A stretch of 23,967 bases of DNA from JAGOUB01 sp964648045 (lineage in GTDB: Bacteria > Patescibacteriota > Gracilibacteria > Peribacterales > Peribacteraceae), in NCBI GenBank assembly GCA_964648045.1, contig CAZYNU010000020.1, positions 1 to 23,967 of the forward strand, given 5' to 3'. The position numbers were made by a program, and so were the translations under genes. Positions within the stretch are counted from its first letter, which is position 1; each line of letters begins with the position of its first letter. The notes beneath the pieces were generated by a model. That model had not been told where the DNA came from. It did no database searches and worked only from the letters and a program-made list of their open reading frames with translations. Of the stretch, positions 15,091 through 22,014 are shown piece by piece.

Positions 15091-16080
15091 ATGGATTCGC
15101 TCTCCAGCCGCCGTGGCGCCCTCATACTCTCGTCTTTCGGAATCATCAGCTTGCTGATCGGCGGCGCTCTCACTTTTCAGCTTGTCCTCGAAAAAAACCA
15201 CGAAAAAGAGTGCAATACCGCATTTTTCCTCCTCAACGCCCGACGTCGCTGCGAAGCCGACGAGCCGTCGAAGAAACAGGAGTACGACCTTCTGCTGGCA
15301 AGGTTAAAAGGGAAAGTCGATCGCTGGCAGAAGAGCGGCCAAGCCACGCATGTCACCTTCTACTTCCGTGACTTGGAAAACGGTCCGATCTTCGGCCTGA
15401 ATGAACAGGAACACTTTGCCCCGGCCAGCCTGCTGAAAGTACCCATCATGATCGCTCTCTTGAAGCAGGCCGAAACCAACCCCGCCCTGCTACAAGAAGA
15501 GGTAGGTCTAAAGGATTCCATTCCTCCGGGGCAGAATGTGTTCGACCAGACGAAGACATTGGTCTTGGGTCAAAACTACACCATCGAGGAAGTGCTGCGG
15601 CGCATGATCGTCTATTCCGATAACTCCTCCAAAGAGTTATTGCGCTTGTATCTGGAGGCACACTGGCCGGGCGTGCTCGATCAGACCTTCATTGATCTGG
15701 GCATCTCGCTGCAGAATTCCGACGGCTCTCATTTTCTCACCGTCAAATCGTACGCGTCGCTCTTCCGCTCGCTCTTCAACGCTTCGTACTTGAACCGCGA
15801 AATGTCACAACGGGCCCTAGCCCTACTTGCCGACGTCGAATTTTCGTATGCCATTGAGGCCGGAGTGCCAGAGAACATAGTGACGGCGCATAAATTCGGC
15901 TTCCTCGATACCGAGAACCACGAGGTGCAGCTTCACGATTGCGGCATCGTCTATGCTCCGCCATTCCCCTATCTGCTGTGCATGATGACGCGTGGCCAGG
16001 ACACGAACAACATCATGTCGATCATGGCCGAACTGTCGTATGACATTTTTGAGGAAGTCTCCACACGCATCGACGACTGA
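15091..16080 (+). CDS. Membrane-anchored beta-lactamase-fold serine hydrolase (Beta-lactamase2 type)
   Basis: 329 residues. Residues 10-33 form a single N-terminal membrane anchor; the catalytic domain should face outside. Penicillin-binding/class A motifs are present: S113-L-L-K116 (the SxxK nucleophile pair, in FAPASLLKVP) and S176-D-N178. The third motif is K268-F-G in place of KTG. No ExxLN omega-loop motif (the class A deacylating Glu166) is visible between them, so true beta-lactamase activity is doubtful. A DD-peptidase or other cell-wall hydrolase role is likelier (inference). I chose the ATG at 15091 because the upstream in-frame extension from a TTG at 14989 contains the promoter. 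It converges with the gene at 16101. Confidence 0.82.
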   Translation: MDSLSSRRGALILSSFGIISLLIGGALTFQLVLEKNHEKECNTAFFLLNARRRCEADEPSKKQEYDLLLARLKGKVDRWQKSGQATHVTFYFRDLENGPIFGLNEQEHFAPASLLKVPIMIALLKQAETNPALLQEEVGLKDSIPPGQNVFDQTKTLVLGQNYTIEEVLRRMIVYSDNSSKELLRLYLEAHWPGVLDQTFIDLGISLQNSDGSHFLTVKSYASLFRSLFNASYLNREMSQRALALLADVEFSYAIEAGVPENIVTAHKFGFLDTENHEVQLHDCGIVYAPPFPYLLCMMTRGQDTNNIMSIMAELSYDIFEEVSTRIDD

Positions 16081-16100
16081 GCGGTCATGACCAGGTAGCC

Positions 16101-16316
16101 TCAGCCTAATTCGTCGAGATCTTTGTCGGGCAAGTACAAAATGAGAACACCGCCGATAATCGCGAGAATGGCCAGGAGCGGCTCCTGCCCGACAAAAAAT
16201 AGCTCTTGGACGTACTCAAGCAGTAGACCGATGCCGGTCCAAATAAGCACCACGCCCGTCACGCAGGTGAGACTCTTTGCGCAATGATGAAGGTGTTCGC
16301 GGACGCGCTTGGGCAT
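16101..16316 (-). CDS. Small two-helix membrane protein
   Basis: 71 residues with a basic N-terminus (MPKRVREHLHHCAK), two membrane helices (~17-35 and ~45-62: LLAILAIIGGVLILYL) and an acidic tail (PDKDLDELG). Basic-in, acidic-tail topology suggests both ends are cytoplasmic. The family is not recognised. It starts 15 bp after the stop of the PNPOx-like gene and is the last gene of a four-gene minus-strand run. The leader CTTTTCCTTCT is pyrimidine-rich. Confidence 0.65.
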   Translation of the reverse strand: MPKRVREHLHHCAKSLTCVTGVVLIWTGIGLLLEYVQELFFVGQEPLLAILAIIGGVLILYLPDKDLDELG

Positions 16317-16331
16317 AGAAGGAAAAGGTAT

Positions 16332-16799
16332 TCAGGCTTCAAAAAATCGGCCGGTCTTCTCGGTGATGGAAATCCGGAAGAGCGTGGACTCCTTCTCATT
16401 CACTTTTAACGGTTCCACCTCCTTCGTGCCAAAGGCGAAGGGGATATCGACCCCAACGGCCTGCTGGATACCACTGAGGCGCTCCGATAACAGATGGACA
16501 ATTTCTACGGCCTCGGATGGCACGAGTTCATCGAACGCCAATTCCTCAAATCTGCCCCAGCAAATGACGCTGCACCAACGACCGCTCTCGTGGCTCTGTA
16601 CCTGGAAGCAAACCACGGGATTGCGACGCAGCATCTCCACCTTCTGACCGGTCGTCGTTTGGCCATAGAGGTGACCGTCGCGAAAGACGTAGGCCATGGG
16701 CACCACGTACGGGCGATCACCGTCGGCACAGCCCAGGTGGCCCAACGTGCCCCGAGTCAGCAGCTCGTCGATCTCTTGCTCTGAAAGGGTGCCCTGCAT
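16332..16799 (-). CDS. PNPOx-like FMN-binding split-barrel protein
   Basis: 155 residues. The order ELLTRGTLGHLGCADGDRPYVVPMAYVF, HLYGQTTTGQKVEMLRRNPVVCFQV and CSVICWGRFEEL is that of the pyridoxamine-5'-phosphate-oxidase-related (NimA-like) split barrel, which binds FMN or F420 and reduces small substrates. The specific substrate is not visible. I chose the ATG at 16799 (MQGTLSEQEID) because it begins the conserved domain; the longer frame overlaps the upstream gene and looks non-coding. TATGCT lies 6 bp upstream of this ATG, a possible -10 for a leaderless message, although operon transcription from upstream is equally possible. Confidence 0.85.
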   Translation of the reverse strand: MQGTLSEQEIDELLTRGTLGHLGCADGDRPYVVPMAYVFRDGHLYGQTTTGQKVEMLRRNPVVCFQVQSHESGRWCSVICWGRFEELAFDELVPSEAVEIVHLLSERLSGIQQAVGVDIPFAFGTKEVEPLKVNEKESTLFRISITEKTGRFFEA

Positions 16800-16825
16800 A
16801 GACCAAGCATAGCAGCGTGGCCGGC

Positions 16826-17350
16826 TTAACGAACCTGTGCCTCGATATCGGCCGCCCAAGTCTTAGGGTGCGGAATCAAGGCAATACCGCGGCTGTCGCT
16901 GGTATCAAAACGAAGTTCACCGTAATCGAGTAACTGTTGCAGAATGCCGCGACGCTGAATCTCTACCACCTTAATGCGCGCCAACACCGTTTCGTCGAGA
17001 TCGTCGAGTAGCCAAAGTCGGCAAGTGAAACGCAAAATGCGTTTATTCGTCAGGAATACCTCGCTAACGCTGTCGCTTAAGAAAAGATGAAAGAACCAAT
17101 GAAGCACAGCCAGACCCAATAAGAGGCCGACCAGCAGAAAGCTGCGGGCCGAGACGGGATCATTGGGAGCCAGCGAAGCGGCACTCCACAACATCGTTGC
17201 CGCAGTAGTGGCCAGTAACAGGGCAATAAACATGGGCAGCAGATGACGAATCCAATGGCCGTGCGAGCGGCGCAGCAACCGCTCGCCGGCACCGATGGCC
17301 GGTAACTTGCCCTTAAAGCGCCACGGCAAGGAAGCGAGGGGGTCGGTCAC
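16826..17350 (-). CDS. Membrane protein with bacterial PH-like domain (bPH2/DUF304 type)
   Basis: 174 residues. Two membrane helices (~36-57 and ~70-92) are followed by a bacterial pleckstrin-homology-like domain with the usual SEVFLTNKRILRF, then VLARIKVVEIQRRGILQQLLDYGELRF and a terminal DIEAQVR helix. The function of such proteins is mostly unknown; membrane-stress roles have been suggested for some. The GTG start at 17350 overlaps the TGA stop of the upstream gene (GTGA), so the two are probably translationally coupled. Confidence 0.8.
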   Translation of the reverse strand: MTDPLASLPWRFKGKLPAIGAGERLLRRSHGHWIRHLLPMFIALLLATTAATMLWSAASLAPNDPVSARSFLLVGLLLGLAVLHWFFHLFLSDSVSEVFLTNKRILRFTCRLWLLDDLDETVLARIKVVEIQRRGILQQLLDYGELRFDTSDSRGIALIPHPKTWAADIEAQVR

Positions 17351-17577
17351 GCGACGGGGAGTAAGGAGACGATCCAGACGGACACAAGGGCGATGACCAC
17401 CAGCGACAAAATATACGAGACCACCAAGATGATGGATCGAATGTGAAAACCGCCGTCATGACCCAAAATAGCCAGCAACGCCGCACGGTCGCGACAGACA
17501 CGCCAGTATTCAAAAAGCACCACGGCCGCCAAGACGGCCGAGAGGGTATGAATGCCCAAGAGGAAGGTAACACTCAT
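17347..17577 (-). CDS. Small two-helix membrane protein, first gene of the operon
   Basis: 76 residues from the ATG at 17577, with two membrane segments (~4-22, and ~48-72: IILVVSYILSLVVIALVSVWIVSLL) joined by a basic loop (YWRVCRDRAAL). No family recognised. The stop overlaps the start of the bacterial-PH gene by 4 bp (GTGA). A longer frame reaches 17652, but the extra residues contain the likely promoter. The leader TTCTTCTCC before the ATG is pyrimidine-rich without a Shine-Dalgarno sequence. Confidence 0.68.
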   Translation of the reverse strand: MSVTFLLGIHTLSAVLAAVVLFEYWRVCRDRAALLAILGHDGGFHIRSIILVVSYILSLVVIALVSVWIVSLLPVA

Positions 17578-17639
17578 GGAGAAGAATGTACCCAATGATA
17601 GCTGAAACGATGACCAGAGGCGCGACTGGCAGAAATGAG

Positions 17640-17648
17640 TATTATACA
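17640..17648. promoter_or_regulatory. Overlapping divergent -10 elements
   Basis: TATTATACA contains TATACA on the plus strand (17643-17648, 8 bp before the ATG at 17657) and a perfect TATAAT on the minus strand (17646-17641) facing the small membrane operon. I could not find a good -35 for either direction. Confidence 0.45.
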
Positions 17649-17656
17649 ACACTCGT

Positions 17657-18472
17657 ATGCATACCCTGATCCCACACGTCGCGGATGAATGGAGTCCACT
17701 TCAGGCTGCAATTGTGTATCCGCGCGCGGGGGCGGAACTCTACTGTCGGCGTAACGGTATACAGATGACGCTCGCCGAACTGTTACGCAGTGAAGGTGTC
17801 GAACTGATTCAACCCCCTCCTGACCCCGCTAAAGAAATTCAACCAGTGTATGCACGTGATCCAGTCATCGTGATTGATGACGCCGTGTTTGTGAGCCCCA
17901 TTCATAGCCCCGGCCGCCGCGGTGAGGACGCCTACATGGCCGACGCTCTGAAGCAGCGTAACATTCCCCATAGCAGCAGCCTGGTCCACGGCGGCAATGT
18001 ACTCCTGTTGCCCGGGGGTCGTGCCATCGTGGGCTACGACGCCTGGAAGGAGGATCCATCCGAATCGAGCCACTGCGAAGATCCACATTCGATTGATCAG
18101 GAAATTCTTACCCAGATGCGAACGGTTCGAGAGCGCGCCTTGCACGTCTGTCACTATGAAGTCCATCTCGACTGCGCTGTTGCCCCACTCCCCGATCAGT
18201 CGTTCTTGTGGCACCGACGCCGTATGAGCAACAGATCTGCCTTGGTCATGGAACAGGAGTTCGGTGCGGGCGCCTTCACAGACATCGTCAAACACCATCA
18301 TCGTCCCATATTAAACCTCTTTTGGGTGAATCCACGATTGGTATTGGCCCCCGACAGTCCTGTGTGCGATCTACTGGTAGATCGACGGTATGAAGTCTGG
18401 CGCATTTGGGGCGACGCGAAGATGCAGGGTTCGGTGCGGTGCTGTATTGCCCCGCTGCTGCGGAAAAACTGA
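17657..18472 (+). CDS. Arginine deiminase/dimethylargininase-fold hydrolase (amidinotransferase superfamily)
   Basis: 271 residues. Superfamily landmarks appear in order: YARDP (R67-D68, substrate guanidinium region), HGGNVLLLPGGRAIVGYDAW (111-130, like E/HGGD-VL...G), EVHLDC (H170 as catalytic base, D172), and the C-terminal QGSVRCCIAPLLR with C262 as the probable thiol nucleophile. This is the DDAH / arginine deiminase-like group, which hydrolyses guanidino compounds such as arginine or methylarginine. The protein is shorter than classical arginine deiminase (~400) and near DDAH length (~255-285). The exact substrate is unresolved, and no ornithine transcarbamylase or carbamate kinase gene is beside it. 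The predicted promoter lies within 8 bp of the ATG. Confidence 0.82.
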   Translation: MHTLIPHVADEWSPLQAAIVYPRAGAELYCRRNGIQMTLAELLRSEGVELIQPPPDPAKEIQPVYARDPVIVIDDAVFVSPIHSPGRRGEDAYMADALKQRNIPHSSSLVHGGNVLLLPGGRAIVGYDAWKEDPSESSHCEDPHSIDQEILTQMRTVRERALHVCHYEVHLDCAVAPLPDQSFLWHRRRMSNRSALVMEQEFGAGAFTDIVKHHHRPILNLFWVNPRLVLAPDSPVCDLLVDRRYEVWRIWGDAKMQGSVRCCIAPLLRKN

Positions 18473-18499
18473 CGCTCTCTCACTTCGTCATCCTGATCA

Positions 18500-18528
18500 T
18501 TGACAGACATAACTAATCATCGAATATT
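18500..18528 (+). promoter_or_regulatory. Promoter predicting a leaderless message
   Basis: A perfect TTGACA (18500-18505), a 17-bp spacer and AATATT (18523-18528). The ATG at 18535 sits exactly where transcription should begin. Confidence 0.6.
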
Positions 18529-18534
18529 GACCGT

Positions 18535-19338
18535 ATGCGAAACGCGCCATCTTCGCCCCCAAGCACCCCAGCACCAAGCGATATGGTTGGCAGCATACGG
18601 ATGGTGCTCATGATCCGCATCATTCAAGGACAGGTGCAAGAAATTCTGCAAGACTCCAATCTTGTCGACCGCATCGTGGCTTCCGCACGGAACCTATTGT
18701 CGTTCCGATTAGTGGCGCAGGCCGTATTGCCGGATTCATTCGAAAAGGATGAAAAGACCGCCACCAATATTGTGGCGAGCGTTCTTCAGCAGGTATTGGG
18801 CGATCCGGAGTATACACAGATCGCCTCTCGTAATCAGGAGGCCGGCGTCAAAAGAGGTCTCGCTGTCGGCCGCCGGGCGGCAGGCATCGTGGAATGGCCA
18901 CAGTCTGAACGAGCACGCCTAGCGGAATTGGCGGCGACGCTCCGTCACGTATCCGGACGACAAAAGGGCAGGCCCGACTGCGAAGCCATCGCTCAGGTGC
19001 TTAACAGCGAATTCCATGCCGGCCAAGCCCTTCGGACGCGCCAAGCGACGGCGAACATGCTCGTGCAGCTGTATAAAGACGGCTTCGTTCCGCTGACAGG
19101 CGAAGAGGTAGAGACGCATCCCTGGAGCGCCGAAGAGGACAAGCGCTTCATCGAATTACTGCAGTCACTGGTGCATCCGCCGGACCATCAGCATGCTGGC
19201 AGGCCAGATTTTGCACTCATCGCCGTGACACTCAACGACGAGTTCTACCCTGAACAGATGCATGAAGGCGAGGCTGTGCGTACGAGTACTACCTGCAACC
19301 GGCACGCCGCCATCATTCGTAAGCGTCAAAAAAAGTAG
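18535..19338 (+). CDS. Protein with two tandem Myb/SANT-like repeats
   Basis: 267 residues. Residues ~25-115 are a helical domain with a distinctive ending (NQEAGVKRGLAVGRRAAGI). Two related units follow. Unit 1 (~119-180) is EWPQSERARLAEL ... GRPDCEAIAQVLNSEF ... ALRTRQA. Unit 2 (~195-267) is PWSAEEDKRFIELLQ ... GRPDFALIAVTLNDEF ... AVRTSTT. The W-(S/T)xEEDxxF start, the 'IAxxLNxxF' middle and a helix beginning RT are the plan of Myb/SANT-type three-helix DNA-binding modules, with an insert between helices 1 and 2. Sequence-specific DNA binding is the natural inference, though SANT domains can also bind proteins. No signal peptide. The mRNA is predicted to be leaderless. Confidence 0.68.
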   Translation: MRNAPSSPPSTPAPSDMVGSIRMVLMIRIIQGQVQEILQDSNLVDRIVASARNLLSFRLVAQAVLPDSFEKDEKTATNIVASVLQQVLGDPEYTQIASRNQEAGVKRGLAVGRRAAGIVEWPQSERARLAELAATLRHVSGRQKGRPDCEAIAQVLNSEFHAGQALRTRQATANMLVQLYKDGFVPLTGEEVETHPWSAEEDKRFIELLQSLVHPPDHQHAGRPDFALIAVTLNDEFYPEQMHEGEAVRTSTTCNRHAAIIRKRQKK

Positions 19339-19374
19339 GTCCGCCTGGGAATCGACGGCAAAAACGAGCCTGCC

Positions 19375-19408
19375 TAAAAAACTGGGGCCGCGCGCTGGCA
19401 GCCCCAGT
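19375..19408 (-). terminator. Rho-independent terminator of the minus-strand exported-protein gene
   Basis: On the minus strand, ACTGGGGC (19408-19401), a 12-nt loop, GCCCCAGT (19388-19381), then TTTTTA. It is a perfect 8-bp stem plus T-run, 22 bp past the stop at 19430. The stem may also help end the plus-strand gene that stops at 19338. Confidence 0.88.
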
Positions 19409-19429
19409 CACAACGACCACTACCGAGCA

Positions 19430-20062
19430 TCACTCCGCCAGCGACGACTGGCCCCGGTTGCCGCGATGACCGTGACCCATCTTGCCGCCCTTGAAAGCCG
19501 GATGTTCGGGCAAGATTACCCCTTTTTCTTCGGCCAACTGCTCGATGGTTTGACCTGAGTCGAGGGCGGTCTGAAGCTCGTCGACGGTGAGGCCGAGAAC
19601 CTCTGCCATTTTTTCAGGACCAGGCCCGCGCATCATGCCACCATGGCCGCCGCGGCCGCCGGGACCGAAGGGCAGCAAGCCCTTCAGATCGGGATTCGCT
19701 TCGATCACAGCCTCCAGGGCGGCGCGGCGAGCCTCATTGGCGGCGCGCGCAGCCTCGTCGCGGGCTGTCTGATCGGACAATGAAAGCGCAGACGTCAGGG
19801 CATCCTTGTGCGTCTGGGTGGCAGACTTCAGCGCCACAACCATCTCGTCGATGTTCTCAAGGAGCGCTTGGTCGCGATCGATCATCTCTTGAAGCATGTC
19901 GACGGTCAGAACGGGCCGCTCAGCTGCCCAACGCCACGATGACGCGGACTCCAGCGCTGGACCGGATACATCTTGAGCACTCGAGACCTGGGCCAAAATC
20001 GGGAAGCCGACGGCCAGGGCGGTCACGCCGGAAACGGCGCCGAGCAAAAATTTGTTCTTCAT
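19430..20062 (-). CDS. Small exported protein with coiled helix and Gly/His/Met-rich tail
   Basis: 210 residues. The signal peptide ends near residue 29 (FPILAQVSSAQ). Residues ~50-122 are a long charged helix (MLQEMIDRDQALLENIDEMV ... ARRAALEAVIEA). Residues 134-147 are GPGGRGGHGGMMRG. Residues 150-182 contain LGLTVDELQTALDSGQTIEQLAEEKG, a helical motif like those in DUF2680-type proteins. The tail is FKGGKMGHGHRGNRG. The layout recalls CpxP/Spy-like periplasmic chaperone-sensors that sit beside a two-component system, but homology is not evident. The His/Met/Gly clusters could bind metal. It is the third gene after a response regulator and a histidine kinase, with its own candidate promoter upstream and a strong terminator downstream. 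Confidence 0.75.
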   Translation of the reverse strand: MKNKFLLGAVSGVTALAVGFPILAQVSSAQDVSGPALESASSWRWAAERPVLTVDMLQEMIDRDQALLENIDEMVVALKSATQTHKDALTSALSLSDQTARDEAARAANEARRAALEAVIEANPDLKGLLPFGPGGRGGHGGMMRGPGPEKMAEVLGLTVDELQTALDSGQTIEQLAEEKGVILPEHPAFKGGKMGHGHRGNRGQSSLAE

Positions 20063-20116
20063 ACGATGGGGGTGGAAAGGAAATACAGAAGGAAAGAGCG
20101 GGTCGCGACAGCATCC

Positions 20117-20150
20117 ACTCTACGCATCACTCCTTAACGATCGATTAAAA
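20117..20150 (-). promoter_or_regulatory. OmpR-type direct repeat plus -10 before the exported-protein gene
   Basis: On the minus strand, TTTTAAT (20150-20144), CGAT, CGTTAAG (20139-20133): a 7-4-7 tandem repeat with an 11-bp period. Ten bases later comes TAGAGT (20122-20117) as a -10. The same geometry occurs before the response regulator gene (21981-22014). It overlaps the kinase stop codon. The leader would be ~48 nt. Confidence 0.5.
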
Positions 20151-21311
20151 CGAGATGATGAACGCCGTGCCCTTCCCTTCGTCGCTTTCGACGTGCACGG
20201 ACCACCCGTGAAGCTCGACGATCCGCTTCACCAGCGCCAAGCCGAGGCCAAGACCCTGGCGCGAGGAGCGCGAATCATCCACTTGAAAAAATCGGTCGAA
20301 TACACGGGGCAGAGCCACCGCAGGAATGCCGCGACCGGTGTCGCGCACCGTGAGTCCATTCGCCATTAACTCAACTTCTACCCTGCCGCCCGACACGTTG
20401 AACTTGATGGCGTTGGCAATCAGATTGGAGACAACCTGGCGGATAAGGGCGGCGTCGCCTGACAGCAAGACGTTGTCGGCCAGACGCAATTCGAGCGTCA
20501 CCCCCTTCGCCGTGGCATCGGCCCGATGGCGCTCGGCGGCCTCACGGACAAGAGCTGTAAGATCGACGCGCTCGGCATGTAGCACGAACGAATCGAGACG
20601 CGCCAGCTCCAGCAATCGCTCAACGAGCGCAGCCATCTCTTTGAGGTCTTTCTTGGCCGCCAAAATCTCGTCGCGATTGTTGGGCGTGCGCAAGGCCAGA
20701 TCAAGCGATGTGCCGATGGCCGTGAGTGGCGTGCGCAATTCGTGACTGGCATCTTGGGTAAATTGCTCCAGTCGAAGGAACATCTCCTCGGCCGGTCTCA
20801 GGCTGCGCCGCGCGAAAAAGAGGCCGACGCCGAAGGTGAGACCGGAGATGGCGCCGCTCACGAGTAAAAAGAGGAAGATACGCGTGGGCAGATCGTCGTA
20901 CGGCTCGCGGTCGGCCACTTGCACATAGCCCTTCAACACACCGCCACGTTCCACGGGCACCGTCAGCATTTGATAGCGACCATCGCCACCGGCAACCGTC
21001 ATGAAGAGCGTATCGCCGGATTGAAATTGAAAGGGAATACCCTCGTAGAATGCGCCGCTGAACAAACTCTGGCCATCGGCCCCAACAATGCGCACACGGT
21101 CGCGCTGGAACGGAGGCAAAGGGGGCAATCCCTGCCAAAGATCGGCGCGCTCGAGCAACGCAGACACCTGGCGCTCTAGGCGTTGGCGGCCGAAGTGTTC
21201 TCGACTGAAGGCGTCTGCCGCAAAGAAGAACGCCCCGGTTACCACGAGCATCGCGAAGACAAACGCCATGAACTGAGCGGCGATCCGGTTGCTGACAGTG
21301 CGAAAAATCAT
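20145..21311 (-). CDS. Sensor histidine kinase of a two-component system
   Basis: 388 residues. Two membrane helices (~13-34 and ~143-166) enclose a ~105-residue extracytoplasmic sensor domain, rich in Gly/Phe and of no family I recognise. A short linker (FARRSLRPAEEMFLRLEQ) replaces a clear HAMP domain. HisKA phospho-acceptor H190 is in FTQDASHELRTPLT. The HATPase motifs are N-box N296-LIAN300-AIKFN, G1 DTGRGIP (324-330), F-box FDRFFQ and G2 GLGLGLAL (353-360). All catalytic motifs are intact. The start overlaps the response regulator stop by 4 bp (ATGA), giving coupled translation. The signal is unknown; the adjacent exported protein is a candidate sensor partner or target. Confidence 0.93.
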   Translation of the reverse strand: MIFRTVSNRIAAQFMAFVFAMLVVTGAFFFAADAFSREHFGRQRLERQVSALLERADLWQGLPPLPPFQRDRVRIVGADGQSLFSGAFYEGIPFQFQSGDTLFMTVAGGDGRYQMLTVPVERGGVLKGYVQVADREPYDDLPTRIFLFLLVSGAISGLTFGVGLFFARRSLRPAEEMFLRLEQFTQDASHELRTPLTAIGTSLDLALRTPNNRDEILAAKKDLKEMAALVERLLELARLDSFVLHAERVDLTALVREAAERHRADATAKGVTLELRLADNVLLSGDAALIRQVVSNLIANAIKFNVSGGRVEVELMANGLTVRDTGRGIPAVALPRVFDRFFQVDDSRSSRQGLGLGLALVKRIVELHGWSVHVESDEGKGTAFIISF

Positions 21312-21973
21312 GCGGGGTCGGGAACAAGATACCCCTTGCCGGGTACGGTATGAATGGCCTCTTTGCCAAGTTTACGTCGCAGAAAAGCGACGTGCACGTC
21401 GACCGTCTGCGAAAACATGAAGCCGTCGCTGTCTCCCCACACATGCGCAAGAATAGACGGACGGTCCTGAGCCACGCCCTTGTTGCGCATGAGGTACTCA
21501 AAGAGAGCGTACTCCTTTGGCGAGAGGGCGATCTTTTTCTTTCCCTTCGAGACCTCCATGGTATTGGTATCGACCGAGAATTTTCCCGCCTTCAGTACCG
21601 GCGACTTCTCGGGCGACTGACGGCGGAGTAGAGCACGAACGCGGGCGAGCAACACGTCGAGATCGAACGGCTTGGTAAGGTAATCGTCGGCGCCCAGGTT
21701 TAAACCCTTGATCATCTCCTGCTGCTTGCTGCGCGCGGTCAGCATGAGAATGGGCATCGTCTTGCCGTGCTCACGAAGCATCTTACACAGAACATAGCCA
21801 TCCATACCCGGCAGATTGATATCGAGAATGAGTAGATCGACGGGCTGGGTCATCGCCTTCTCCAGGCCCTCATTGCCATCGCGAGCCACGCTGACGCTGT
21901 ACTGCTCCAACTCCAGGAAGCGGCGCATGTTGTCGGCCACAGTCGTATGGTCTTCGACCACGAGGATATGCAT
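21308..21973 (-). CDS. OmpR/PhoB-family response regulator
   Basis: 221 residues. Receiver domain 1-~115: acidic pocket E7-D8, phospho-acceptor D51 (LLILDINLPGMDGY), T79 and K101 (LTKPF). Winged-helix DNA-binding domain ~125-221: ALSPKEYALFEYLMRN, QTVDVHVAFLRRKL, and VPGKGYLVPD in the wing. It is the first gene of the regulator-kinase pair, with a 4-bp overlap. The ATG is 7 bp past a TATACT -10, so the message is probably leaderless. A 7-4-7 direct repeat occupies the -35 region, as expected for positive autoregulation by a PhoB-type activator. Confidence 0.94.
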   Translation of the reverse strand: MHILVVEDHTTVADNMRRFLELEQYSVSVARDGNEGLEKAMTQPVDLLILDINLPGMDGYVLCKMLREHGKTMPILMLTARSKQQEMIKGLNLGADDYLTKPFDLDVLLARVRALLRRQSPEKSPVLKAGKFSVDTNTMEVSKGKKKIALSPKEYALFEYLMRNKGVAQDRPSILAHVWGDSDGFMFSQTVDVHVAFLRRKLGKEAIHTVPGKGYLVPDPA

Positions 21974-21980
21974 CGGGCCA

Positions 21981-22014
21981 AGTATAGGCCGGCGGCATTA
22001 AAGCCAGATTAAAA
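21981..22014 (-). promoter_or_regulatory. Direct-repeat box and -10 of the response regulator promoter
   Basis: On the minus strand, TTTTAAT (22014-22008), CTGG, CTTTAAT (22003-21997), then 10 bp, then TATACT (21986-21981), then 7 bp to the ATG. No recognisable -35 is present; the repeat takes its place, as in PhoB-type class II activation. Confidence 0.6.

Noticed and set aside
16083..16092. GGTCATGACC palindrome between convergent genes
   Set aside because: A 10-bp perfect palindrome is expected by chance at this scale and lies in no promoter.
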